Assembly: GCF_013205025.1 (NCBI RefSeq)
Contig: NZ_JABMLE010000001.1
Span: 1,364,001 to 1,428,000, forward strand
DNA: 64,000 bases
Origin: Rathayibacter sp. VKM Ac-2857
GTDB taxonomy: Bacteria; Actinomycetota; Actinomycetes; Actinomycetales; Microbacteriaceae
Direction: 5' to 3'
The notes beneath the pieces were generated by a model. That model was not told where the DNA came from and ran no database searches. It saw only the letters and a list, made by a program, of their open reading frames with translations. Of this stretch, positions 50,811-58,723 are shown one piece after another; within the stretch, counting starts at the first letter, position 1; every line of letters begins with the position of its first letter. Made by a program: the position numbers and the translations under genes.

Positions 50811-51626
50811 TCAGCAGTCGGTGGAGCGGAAGCTGAGCGCGCTCAGCGCGAGAGACTGCCAGCCCTGCCGGCCCTCGTGCTGACCGCAGACGAAAGTGCT
50901 TCCGGAGGGGAGGACGTCGAAGGCGAAGGTGTCGAAGAGGGGCTCTCCGCCGGCGGGCTCGTCTCCTGTCGCTCGGCGGAAGGGGTCGGCGACGGTTCCC
51001 GCGCCCGTACCGGCGGAACCTCCTCTCGACGAGATCGAAACGGGCGGCGTGCTGAATCCGACGGTGTCCCACGAGCTCACGAACCACGGCGCCGAGGGTG
51101 CGGCTCTCGAGTCGATGTGGGAGAACGTGAGTTCGGCGCCGACAGGAGCGAACGGCCGTCCGTCCTTGTCGAAGAACTCCACCATGAGCGTCTGCGCGGG
51201 CGAGCCAGCCGTCGGAGTCCCCGCCGTCGACCCCGCGCGGCGTTGATTCAGGACGAGCGACCCGGGCACCCAGCCGCCGCGTCCCTGCGCCTCGTACGAC
51301 GATCGGCGCTCGGCGAAACCGGACCAGACGACGGTGTCCCGAGTCAGGTTGAAGCTCTGCCCCTCGGTCTCGGTCGTCGTGCCGGGCGCGAGAACGGACG
51401 TGATCCGGACGGTCGAGGGGACTCCGGTGGTCGAAACCGCCGAGAGCACGGTGGGGTTGCTCGCGACCGTGGACCTCGTGAACATCGTCGCACTGCGGCA
51501 GAAGACGGGCGATGCGGAGGCGAGCGGAGCCGCCACGGCCGCAGCGACGACGGGGACGCTCCAGGCTGCGCTCGCGGCCACCGCACGACGGGAGGGTCCG
51601 GAGAAGGCGGGAGGAGGCACGGGCAT
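50811..51626 (-). CDS. Tat-exported protein, paralog B
   Basis: A 271-residue homolog of the proteins at 47965 and 52323. The signal reads PSRRAVAASAAWSVPVVAAA and ends APLASAS. Conserved blocks are STVRITSVLAPGTTT, LVLNQRRAG, PAQTLMVEFFDKDGRPFAP, WDTVGFSTPPVSISSRGG, GAGTVADPFRRATG and FPSG-like VLPSGSTFVCGQHEGRQGWQ, ending in RSTDC. It has an extra cysteine in FVCGQ compared with the other two. The start was kept because the signal has normal length from MPVPPPAFSG. Unknown function. Confidence 0.8.
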   Translation of the reverse strand: MPVPPPAFSGPSRRAVAASAAWSVPVVAAAVAAPLASASPVFCRSATMFTRSTVASNPTVLSAVSTTGVPSTVRITSVLAPGTTTETEGQSFNLTRDTVVWSGFAERRSSYEAQGRGGWVPGSLVLNQRRAGSTAGTPTAGSPAQTLMVEFFDKDGRPFAPVGAELTFSHIDSRAAPSAPWFVSSWDTVGFSTPPVSISSRGGSAGTGAGTVADPFRRATGDEPAGGEPLFDTFAFDVLPSGSTFVCGQHEGRQGWQSLALSALSFRSTDC

Positions 51627-51764
51627 CGGTCACGTCCTGTCTTGAGAGGAAGCCGTCGCGAGGCCGCGGCGAAACCAAGCATCCCTCATCTCTGCGTCCC
51701 GCTGCGGTGCGGCGCAGGACGTCGCCACGACCGCAGTCGCGCGGGCGCTAGGGATCGAAAGGGC

Positions 51765-52241
51765 TCAGCCGGAGGGCACCGTCGGATCGAGACGCTTCGC
51801 GTAGCAGCGGGTCGCCGGCTCGTCGCCCCAGTAGCCGAAGCCGGGGATGAGCTCGTAGCCCGAGCTGCTGTAGAGCGCCATCGCCTCGGGCTGCTCGATG
51901 CCGGTGACGAGGCGGAGCAGCGTCACGCCGTGGCGGACGGCGAGCTCCTCGACTCCCGCGAGGAGGACGCGGCTGTGACCGCGGCCGCGCGCCGCCTCGG
52001 TCACGAACATCCGCTTGATCTCGCCGACCTCGCCCTCGGCGGCGAGCGCGACGCAGCCGACGACGTCCACCCCGATGTGGAGCAGCAGCGTCGGCGCGTC
52101 CGCGGGCGGCCTCGGCCCCGGGTCGTCGCCGCCGTAGCGCCGCATGATCTCCGCCTCCTGCACGGCGAACAGCCGCCCCGACACTGCGTCGTCGGCCGTC
52201 GTCTCGACCAGCCGCACCTCGTCCGCACCCATGTCGCTCAC
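51765..52241 (-). CDS. GNAT-family N-acetyltransferase
   Basis: A 158-residue acetyltransferase. The acetyl-CoA-binding motif is KRMFVTEAARGRGHSRVLLA (RGRGHS in place of the usual Q/RxxGxG/A). The C-terminal GYELIPGFGYWGDEPATRCY is typical of small-molecule GNATs. The substrate is unknown. GTG 52241 is chosen; ATG 52232 nine bases downstream is almost equally good. It lies 15 bp from palindrome copy 6 and is downstream of paralog C on the same strand. Confidence 0.85.
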   Translation of the reverse strand: MSDMGADEVRLVETTADDAVSGRLFAVQEAEIMRRYGGDDPGPRPPADAPTLLLHIGVDVVGCVALAAEGEVGEIKRMFVTEAARGRGHSRVLLAGVEELAVRHGVTLLRLVTGIEQPEAMALYSSSGYELIPGFGYWGDEPATRCYAKRLDPTVPSG

Positions 52242-52256
52242 GGTCCCATCGCGCGC

Positions 52257-52317
52257 CGCGAGATGCCACTTGTGAGCGCGACACGCCGTGGAAAGCGTGC
52301 ACAAGTGGCATCTCGCG
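52257..52317 (-). repeat. 61-bp palindromic element, copy 6
   Basis: Inverted relative to copies 1-5 on the plus strand, but forward relative to the upstream minus-strand gene (paralog C), whose stop is 5 nt away. The inner arm has GCTCACAAG. Confidence 0.9.
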
Positions 52318-52322
52318 GAGGG

Positions 52323-53135
52323 TCAGCAGTCGTCGGCGCGGAACCTGAGGCCGGTGAGGAAGATCGCGTGCCAGCCCTGCCTGCCCTCGTGCTGGGTGTA
52401 CGTGAGCGTGCTCCCGGAGGGGAAGGCGTCGAAGGAGAAGATGTCGGTCTTGGAGAACGAGGTGGTCGGCGCCTCGCCCGTCGCGCGCCGGTACGGGTCG
52501 GCGATCGTGCCTGCACCGACACCGTCGACCAGGCCGTCCTTCGCGATCGAGGTCGGCGCGACGCTGAAGCCCACCGTGTCCCAGTGGGTCGGCGTCCACA
52601 CTCGACGCTCCTGGGAGGTGAGGTCGACGATCTCGAGCTCGAAGCCGATCGGATCGAAGACGCGCCCCTGCGGGTCGAAGAACTGGAAGGTCAGGGTCTG
52701 GGCATCGGATCCCGGGCTGGGGAGCTCGGTGATCGGACCTGCGCGGCGCTGATTCAGGACGAGCGCCTTCGCGCCCCAGTACGAGTAGGACTCCTCGGCC
52801 GCGGCACCGTCGGTCGTGCGCCCTCCCCATCCCATCCCCGCCTGGGTCAGGTTGTAGCTCGTGCCCTGGGTCTCGGTCGTGGTGCCGGGCGCGAGCACCG
52901 ACGTGATCCGGACGGTCGACACTGCGCCGGAGGGTGAGACCGCCTGGAGCACGGCGGTGCTGCCGCCGGTGTTACTGGTCCGGCGGAAGTTGACGGCGCT
53001 GTAGCACGGAACGGCGGTGGAGGCGGCGGCGAGGGGCGCGGAGATCACTGCGGCGGCGACGGGAGCGCTCCACGCCGCCGCGGTGGTCACGGTGCGGCGG
53101 GAGGGTCCGGGCGTGCCGGAGGAGGGCTGGGACAT
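52323..53135 (-). CDS. Tat-exported protein, paralog C
   Basis: A 270-residue member of the same family: signal PSRRTVTTAAAWSAPVAAAV, ending SAPLAAAS. Shared blocks are STVRITSVLAPGTTTETQG, TSYNLTQAGMGWGG, LVLNQRRAG, DAQTLTFQFFDPQGRVFDP, WDTVGFSVAPTSIAK, GAGTIADPYRRATG, FPSGSTLTYTQHEGRQGWHA and the terminal RADDC. The two mature cysteines are at the two ends, suggesting a disulfide closing the domain. ATG 53135 follows AAAGGA. Followed by a palindrome copy. Confidence 0.8.
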   Translation of the reverse strand: MSQPSSGTPGPSRRTVTTAAAWSAPVAAAVISAPLAAASTAVPCYSAVNFRRTSNTGGSTAVLQAVSPSGAVSTVRITSVLAPGTTTETQGTSYNLTQAGMGWGGRTTDGAAAEESYSYWGAKALVLNQRRAGPITELPSPGSDAQTLTFQFFDPQGRVFDPIGFELEIVDLTSQERRVWTPTHWDTVGFSVAPTSIAKDGLVDGVGAGTIADPYRRATGEAPTTSFSKTDIFSFDAFPSGSTLTYTQHEGRQGWHAIFLTGLRFRADDC

Positions 53136-53277
53136 GCAGGGTCCTTTCGATGGCGATCAGAAGACGGAGTCGCGGGGGCGTGGTAACGCTGTCATCCGCG
53201 ACGATCGCCAGCTAAGCGCACCCCTGCCCTCCGACGCACGCCCCCCGTTGGTGACGACCGCACGCCCTGTCGCCCTC

Positions 53278-53338
53278 CGCGAGATGCCACTTGTGCGCGC
53301 GACACGCCGAGGAAGGCGTGCACAAGTGGCATCTCGCG
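53278..53338 (-). repeat. 61-bp palindromic element, copy 7
   Basis: Same relative direction as copy 6: forward when read with the LysR gene that ends at 53360, 21 nt away. The loop is CCTTCCTCGGCGTGTCGCGC. Confidence 0.9.
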
Positions 53339-53359
53339 GAGGGGAGGGGGACGCGCGGG

Positions 53360-54250
53360 TCAGGCGTAGGTCGCGGCGATCTCGGCGAGGCACTCGCGGA
53401 AGACGCGGACGGCGGGCGAGGCGAGCTGGGCCTCGCGCTGGGCGGTGAAGATGGTGCGGCGGGGGCGGCCGGGCAGCTCGAGCAGTCGGCAGTCGGCCTC
53501 GCCGCCGGCCCAGACCAGGTCGGGCATCAGCGCGACCGCGTTGCCCGAGGCGGCGAGGCGGATCTGCGCCTGGAGATCCGCGGTCTCGAAGCGCACGTCG
53601 GGCTCGAAGCCCGCGACGCGGCAGGTCTGCTCGGCGAAGTGGCGGCTGGCGGTACCGCGCGGCTCCATCACCCAGGCGGCGTCGCGGGCGCCCCGCAGGT
53701 CGCGGATCGCGGAGTCGCGGCCCACCGCGAGGCGGATCGCGTCGGTCGTGAGGTCGCTGCGCACCAGGCCCGGCAGCCAGGACACGGAGTGGCCGGGGTA
53801 CTGCTCGGCGACGACCAGGTCGAACTCGCGCGCCCAGGAGGTCTCGTGCAGCGCCCCCTCCGGCTCGCGCTGCACCATCTCCACCCGCACCTCGGGTGCG
53901 CGCTCGGCGATCGAGCGCAGCGCGCCGGGCATCAGCGCGAGCGCCGCCGACTGGAAGACCGCGACCCGCACCCGCCCGGTGACCGACTCCCCCGACGCGG
54001 CGAGCGCCGCCTCCGCCCGCTCGAGCAGCGCCAGCACCTCACCGGCGGCCGCGACCAGGATCTCGGCCTGCGGGGTGAGCTGCACCCGCCGCCCGACCTT
54101 GCGCAGCAGCTCGACGCCGGTCTCGCGCTCGAGCACGCTCAGCTGCTGCGAGACCGCGGAGGGACTGTAGGCGAGGGCCTCCGCGGCGGCGGCCAGGGTG
54201 CCGCGGATGGCGACCTCGCGCAGCAGCACCAGGCGGCGGACGTCGAGCAC
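53360..54250 (-). CDS. LysR-family regulator of putA (probable)
   Basis: A 296-residue LTTR: HTH LDVRRLVLLREVAIRGTLAA, then AEALAYSPSAVSQQLSVLER, followed by the effector-binding part. GTG 54250 is 5 nt after GAGGT. It is divergent from putA across 102 bp that contain a large inverted repeat, so proline-responsive control of putA and of itself is the simplest reading. Regulators of this kind respond to the catabolised substrate or an intermediate; the ligand is inference. Confidence 0.87.
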   Translation of the reverse strand: MLDVRRLVLLREVAIRGTLAAAAEALAYSPSAVSQQLSVLERETGVELLRKVGRRVQLTPQAEILVAAAGEVLALLERAEAALAASGESVTGRVRVAVFQSAALALMPGALRSIAERAPEVRVEMVQREPEGALHETSWAREFDLVVAEQYPGHSVSWLPGLVRSDLTTDAIRLAVGRDSAIRDLRGARDAAWVMEPRGTASRHFAEQTCRVAGFEPDVRFETADLQAQIRLAASGNAVALMPDLVWAGGEADCRLLELPGRPRRTIFTAQREAQLASPAVRVFRECLAEIAATYA

Positions 54251-54282
54251 GGGCGACCTCGATTCGGTACGGAGGAACAGTA

Positions 54283-54324
54283 AGCAGGAGTGACCGGTAC
54301 CGGTAAGGAACGGTCGCTTCTGCT
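54283..54324. promoter_or_regulatory. inverted-repeat operator between lysR and putA
   Basis: AGCAGGAGTGACC (54283-54295) and GGTCGCTTCTGCT (54312-54324) match as inverted repeats in 11 of 13 positions with a 16-bp spacer, and a perfect palindrome ACCGGTACCGGT (54293-54304) sits inside. It lies 29-70 bp before the putA start and 33-74 bp before the lysR start, where a LysR dimer pair would bind. Confidence 0.6.
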
Positions 54325-54352
54325 CAACGGTACCCCGTCGAATACTGGGGGC

Positions 54353-57300
54353 ATGACGGATCTCGCAGCGCCTGCCCGCTCCACCGGCCCCTCCTCCGAC
54401 GACGCCGCCGGACCCGCCGGTCCCGCCGCGGACAGCGTCGACCCCGGCCTCGTCGACGCCAGCGTCGCGCTGGTGCGCCAGTGGCTGCGCGACGCCGCCG
54501 ACGTCCCGGTGGACGCGTCCGGCGCCCAGCTCGCCGGCGTGCTGAAGGACCCGACCGGCCTCGACTTCACCGTCGGCTTCGTCGACGGCGTGGTCCGGCC
54601 CGAGGACACCAAGGTCGCCGCCGCGGCGCTGCGCTCGATCGCCGGTGGCGTCCCGCGCTTCCTGCCCGCCCCGATGCGCGGCGCGGTCGCCCTCGGCGGC
54701 GCGATGGCCCCGCTGCTGCCGGACGTGGTCGTGCCGATCGCCCGCCGGGTGCTGCGGCAGATGGTCGGCCACCTCATCATCGACGCGACCGACTCGCGCC
54801 TCGGCCCGGCGATCGCGAAGATCCGCCGCGACGGCGTCCGGCTCAACATGAACCTGCTCGGCGAGGCGGTCCTCGGGCGGAAGGAGGCGCAGCGCCGCCT
54901 GGAGGGCACGCACCGCCTGCTCGCCCGCGACGACGTCGACTACGTCTCGATCAAGGTCTCCTCCACCGTCGCCCCGCACAACCCGTGGGCGTTCGACGCC
55001 GCGGTCGACGACATCGTCGAGGAGCTCGCGCCGCTCTTCACCCGCGCCGCCGCCGCGACGCCGCAGAAGTTCGTGAACCTCGACATGGAGGAGTACAAGG
55101 ACCTCGACCTCACCATCGCGGTCTTCACCCGCCTGCTCGACCGGCCCGAGTTCCTCGGTCTCGAGGCGGGCATCGTGCTGCAGGCCTACCTGCCCGACGC
55201 GCTCTCCGCGATGATCCGGCTGCAGGAGTGGAGCGCCGCGCGCCGGGCCCGCGGCGGCGCCGGCATCAAGGTGCGACTGGTCAAGGGCGCGAACCTGCCG
55301 ATGGAGCAGGTCGAGGCGTCGGTGCACGGCTGGCCGCTGGCGACCTGGTCGACGAAGCAGGACTCGGACACCAACTACAAGCGCGTGATCGACTACGCGC
55401 TGCACCCCGACCGGATCCGGAACGTGCGGGTCGGCGTCGCCGGGCACAACCTCTTCGACGTCGCCTACTCCTGGCTGCTGGCCGGCGAGCGCGGCGTCCG
55501 CGAGGGGATCGAGTACGAGATGCTCCTCGGCATGGCGCAGGGCCAGGCGGAGGCGGTGCGCCGCACGGTCGGCTCGCTGCTGCTCTACACGCCGGTCGTC
55601 TCGCCCGGGGAGTTCGACGTCGCGATCGCCTACCTGATCCGCCGGCTCGAGGAGGGCGCGTCGAGCGACAACTTCATGTCGGCCGTGTTCGAGCTCGAGG
55701 CGCAGCCCGCGCTGTTCGCCCGCGAGGAGGCCCGCTTCCGCGCCTCCGTCAGCGCGCTCGACGGCGCGGTGCCGCCCGCGCACCGGGTCGCCGACCGCTT
55801 CGCCGCCTCGGGCCGCCCCGGCTTCGGCGACTTCCGCAGCACTCCGGACACCGATCCCTCCGTCGCGGCGAACCGCGCCTGGGCGCAGGAGATCCTCGCC
55901 CGCGTGCCCGGCTCCCGCGCCGGGGTCGACGCGATCGAGGCCGCGACGATCAGCACCCGCGACGAGCTGGAGGCGGCCCTCGCCGCGACCCGCGCCGCCG
56001 GCTCCGCGTGGGGCGCCCTGCCCGCCGACGAGCGGGCGCGCATCCTGCACCGCGCCGGCGACGAGCTCGAGGCCCGCCGCGGCGAGCTGCTCGAGGTGAT
56101 GGCCGCCGAGGCCGGCAAGACGATCGACCAGGGTGACCCCGAGGTCTCCGAGGCGATCGACTTCGCGCACTACTACGCCGAGCGGGCCCGCGAGCTGGAC
56201 TCGGTCGACGGGGCGGTCTTCCACCCCGCGCAGCTGACGCTCGTCGCTCCGCCGTGGAACTTCCCGGTCGCGATCCCCGCGGGCGGTGCGCTCGCCGCGC
56301 TGGCCGCCGGCTCGGCCGCGGTGCTGAAGCCCGCCGGGCCGACCGCGCGTTGCGGCGCCGTGCTGGCCGAGGCGCTCTGGGCCGCCGGCGTGCCGCGCGA
56401 GGCGCTGCTGCTGCTCCGCCTGCCCGAGGAGGAGCTCGGCGCGGACCTCGTCGCCCACCCCTCCGTCGACCGGGTGATCCTCACCGGCGCCTACGAGACC
56501 GCCGAGCTGTTCCGCTCCTTCCGGCACGATCTGCCGCTGCTCGCGGAGACCAGCGGCAAGAACGCGATCATCGTCACCCCCTCCGCCGACCTCGACCTCG
56601 CGGTGAAGGACGTCGTCTCGAGCGCCTTCGGCCACGCCGGCCAGAAGTGCTCGGCCGCCTCGCTCGTCGTGCTGGTCGGCTCGGTCGCGCGCTCCAAGCG
56701 CTTCCGCGCGCAGCTGCTCGACGCGGTCGACTCGCTCACCGTCGGCCTGCCGACCGATCCGGCGACCCGGATGGGGCCGGTGATCGAGCCCGCCGCGGGC
56801 AAGCTGCTGCGCGGGCTCACGACCCTAGGCGAGGGCGAGAGCTGGCTGCTGCAGCCGCGCGCGCTCGACGACACCGGCATGCTGTGGAGCCCGGGCGTCC
56901 GCGACGGCGTGCGCCGCGGCTCCGAGTACCACCGCACCGAGTACTTCGGCCCGATCCTCGGGATCATGACCGCGGCGACGCTCGAGGACGCGATCGCGCT
57001 CGTCAACGAGGTCGACTACGGCCTCACCTCGGGCCTGCACGCGCTCGACACCGCCGAGATCGGCACCTGGCTGGACGGGATCCAGGCCGGCAACCTCTAC
57101 GTCAACCGCGGCATCACCGGGGCGATCGTCGAGCGCCAGCCGTTCGGCGGCTGGAAGAAGTCGGCGGTCGGACCGGGGACGAAGGCCGGCGGGCCGGACT
57201 ACCTGCTCGGGCTGGGGTCGTGGACCTCGGCGCCGTCGGCCGCCACCACCGCGGTCGACGACCCGCGCGTCGGTCGGCTCGTGGCCGCCGCCCGCGCGGA

Positions 57301-57841
57301 GCTGCCCGCTGCGGAGGCGGACGCCGTGGAGCGGACGGCTCGCAGCGCTGCGCTCGCCCACTCCGCCGGCGCCGCCCGCGACGTCACCGCGCTGGCCGCC
57401 GAGCGGAACGTGTTCCGGCACCTGCCGTACGACGCCCCGGTGCTGATCCGCCTGGCGGAGGGCGTGCCGGTGGGCTCGCTGGTGCAGGTGGTCGTGGCCG
57501 CGGCGACCGCGGGCGCGCGGGTAGCGGTCTCGAGCGCGACGGCGCTGCCTCCGCAGCTCGTGTCGGCCATCGCCGCGGGAGCGACTGCGGTCGCCGTCGA
57601 GGACGAGGCGGCCTTCGCGGCACGCGTCCGCGAGCACGGCGCCGGCCGGGTGCGCCTGCTGGGCGCCGACGCCTCCTCCGTGACGTCCGTCACCGGCGGC
57701 CGCCCCGACCTCGCCGTCTACGCGAACGAGGCCACCGAGTCCGGCCGCCTGGAGCTGCTCCCGTTCCTCCGCGAGCAGGCCGTCTCGATCACGGCCCACC
57801 GCTTCGGCACCCCGGACCACCTGACGGACGCCCTGCTCTGA
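54353..57841 (+). CDS. putA: bifunctional proline dehydrogenase / pyrroline-5-carboxylate dehydrogenase
   Basis: A 1162-residue enzyme that oxidises proline to glutamate in two steps. The N-terminal PRODH barrel (about 60-480) has MNLLGEAVLGRKEAQRRLEG, IKVRLVKGANLP and the FAD-site region ASDNFM. The ALDH domain (about 500-1000) has PPWNFPVAIP, LTGAYETAELF, LAETSGKNAI and catalytic C766 in HAGQKCSAAS. A C-terminal extension (about 1000-1162) looks like a degenerate ALDH-like tail, as in long PutA forms. No DNA-binding N-terminal domain is present. ATG 54353 is taken because GGGGG precedes it. Confidence 0.93.
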   Translation: MTDLAAPARSTGPSSDDAAGPAGPAADSVDPGLVDASVALVRQWLRDAADVPVDASGAQLAGVLKDPTGLDFTVGFVDGVVRPEDTKVAAAALRSIAGGVPRFLPAPMRGAVALGGAMAPLLPDVVVPIARRVLRQMVGHLIIDATDSRLGPAIAKIRRDGVRLNMNLLGEAVLGRKEAQRRLEGTHRLLARDDVDYVSIKVSSTVAPHNPWAFDAAVDDIVEELAPLFTRAAAATPQKFVNLDMEEYKDLDLTIAVFTRLLDRPEFLGLEAGIVLQAYLPDALSAMIRLQEWSAARRARGGAGIKVRLVKGANLPMEQVEASVHGWPLATWSTKQDSDTNYKRVIDYALHPDRIRNVRVGVAGHNLFDVAYSWLLAGERGVREGIEYEMLLGMAQGQAEAVRRTVGSLLLYTPVVSPGEFDVAIAYLIRRLEEGASSDNFMSAVFELEAQPALFAREEARFRASVSALDGAVPPAHRVADRFAASGRPGFGDFRSTPDTDPSVAANRAWAQEILARVPGSRAGVDAIEAATISTRDELEAALAATRAAGSAWGALPADERARILHRAGDELEARRGELLEVMAAEAGKTIDQGDPEVSEAIDFAHYYAERARELDSVDGAVFHPAQLTLVAPPWNFPVAIPAGGALAALAAGSAAVLKPAGPTARCGAVLAEALWAAGVPREALLLLRLPEEELGADLVAHPSVDRVILTGAYETAELFRSFRHDLPLLAETSGKNAIIVTPSADLDLAVKDVVSSAFGHAGQKCSAASLVVLVGSVARSKRFRAQLLDAVDSLTVGLPTDPATRMGPVIEPAAGKLLRGLTTLGEGESWLLQPRALDDTGMLWSPGVRDGVRRGSEYHRTEYFGPILGIMTAATLEDAIALVNEVDYGLTSGLHALDTAEIGTWLDGIQAGNLYVNRGITGAIVERQPFGGWKKSAVGPGTKAGGPDYLLGLGSWTSAPSAATTAVDDPRVGRLVAAARAELPAAEADAVERTARSAALAHSAGAARDVTALAAERNVFRHLPYDAPVLIRLAEGVPVGSLVQVVVAAATAGARVAVSSATALPPQLVSAIAAGATAVAVEDEAAFAARVREHGAGRVRLLGADASSVTSVTGGRPDLAVYANEATESGRLELLPFLREQAVSITAHRFGTPDHLTDALL

Positions 57842-57854
57842 CCCTCTCCCCTCC

Positions 57855-57915
57855 CGCGAGATGCCACTTGTGCACGCTTTTCACGGCGTGTCGCGTGCAC
57901 AAGTGGCATCTCGCG
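57855..57915 (+). repeat. 61-bp palindromic element, copy 8
   Basis: Consensus copy with 23-bp perfect arms, between convergent putA and hicB stops (13 and 17 nt away). C-rich and G-rich flanks next to each stop extend the symmetry. Confidence 0.92.
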
Positions 57916-57932
57916 GAGAGGGAGGGGGCGGG

Positions 57933-58313
57933 TCAGGAGGCGATCTGGGAGATGCGCTGGTGGGAGAGGTTCAGGAGGACGGCGGCGTCCCGCATCGAGA
58001 CCCCCTCACCCCGGACTCCGGCGACTGCGTCGTGCTGCAGGCGCTCGTACTCGTCGCGGCTGCGCTCCAGATCCTCCCTCGCCGCCCGCACCTGCCCCAG
58101 GACGGCCGCCACGTCCTCCGGGAAGGCGGCGCCGTAGTCCCAGGTCAGCTCGACGGTGTCCTCATCGACGTCGGTCAGCCCCGAGACGAGATCCCGGACC
58201 TCACCGTCGAGCAGAGCGAGGGAGCGCGACTCGGTGGCTCCTCCGGGGAGCCCCTGCACGACCGCCACCCAGAACGGCTTCTCGCGCGTGACGACGACGT
58301 GATAGCGGTTCAT
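57933..58313 (-). CDS. hicB: HicB-like antitoxin
   Basis: A 126-residue protein: N-terminal RYHVVVTREKPFWVAVVQGL strand-helix fold of the HicB type, an acidic middle (SGLTDVDEDTVELTWDYG), and a C-terminal helix-turn-helix-like stretch VSMRDAAVLLNLSHQRISQ that could bind the operator. It pairs with the HicA-like gene whose stop overlaps its ATG by one base (TGATG). The order hicA-hicB and overlap are classic. Confidence is limited because the N-terminal core is diverged. Confidence 0.75.
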   Translation of the reverse strand: MNRYHVVVTREKPFWVAVVQGLPGGATESRSLALLDGEVRDLVSGLTDVDEDTVELTWDYGAAFPEDVAAVLGQVRAAREDLERSRDEYERLQHDAVAGVRGEGVSMRDAAVLLNLSHQRISQIAS

Positions 58314-58567
58314 CAGTCCAACCAGCCCTTTCCGAAGAGGTGCTCGAGCGCGCTCTCGTTCGAGCGCGTGACGGTCTGCGACATCTGGCCCGAGTGACCG
58401 GTCAGGCCGACCCGCCCGATCTCGACGCCCTCGGGATCGAGGACGACCCAGATCGAGTGCGATCCCTTGCCCCGCCGCGGCAACTGGACCACAGACCAGC
58501 CGCGGCGGCGGGCGTTCCTGCGGATCGCCTTGAGCACATCAGCTGCCGACCGCGTCCCGTTCACCAC
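58313..58567 (-). CDS. hicA: HicA-like mRNA interferase toxin
   Basis: An 84-residue basic dsRBD-like protein. RRRGWSVVQLPRRGKGSHSI contains the GSH core with the catalytic histidine of HicA (usually QKGSH), followed by WVVLD and the GQMSQTVTRSNESALEHL helix. HicA cleaves mRNA until HicB binds it. GTG 58567 is the first codon of the probable leaderless message: a TAGACT -10 element ends 6 bp upstream. It is transcribed towards putA and is divergent from the acyltransferase. Confidence 0.78.
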   Translation of the reverse strand: MVNGTRSAADVLKAIRRNARRRGWSVVQLPRRGKGSHSIWVVLDPEGVEIGRVGLTGHSGQMSQTVTRSNESALEHLFGKGWLD

Positions 58568-58573
58568 AGGATA

Positions 58574-58615
58574 AGTCTAGGAAGGTGGCCGAGCAAGCGT
58601 CTACCTGGGTAGACG
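58574..58615 (-). promoter_or_regulatory. hicAB promoter and candidate operator
   Basis: TAGACT (-10) occupies 58574-58579 on the minus strand, giving a start at or next to the hicA GTG (58567). An 18-bp palindrome CGTCTACCTGGGTAGACG at 58598-58615 covers the expected -35 region, where HicB could repress. Confidence 0.6.
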
Positions 58616-58723
58616 GCATGGCGCCGCGCGTCGCCTCGCGCCGCCGGACGTCCGGTCCGCCCGTTCGCGACAGGGTGCGGGGGGACGGTCGACGGCGGGG
58701 GCGGGGGGCGCCAGGCTGTGCGC

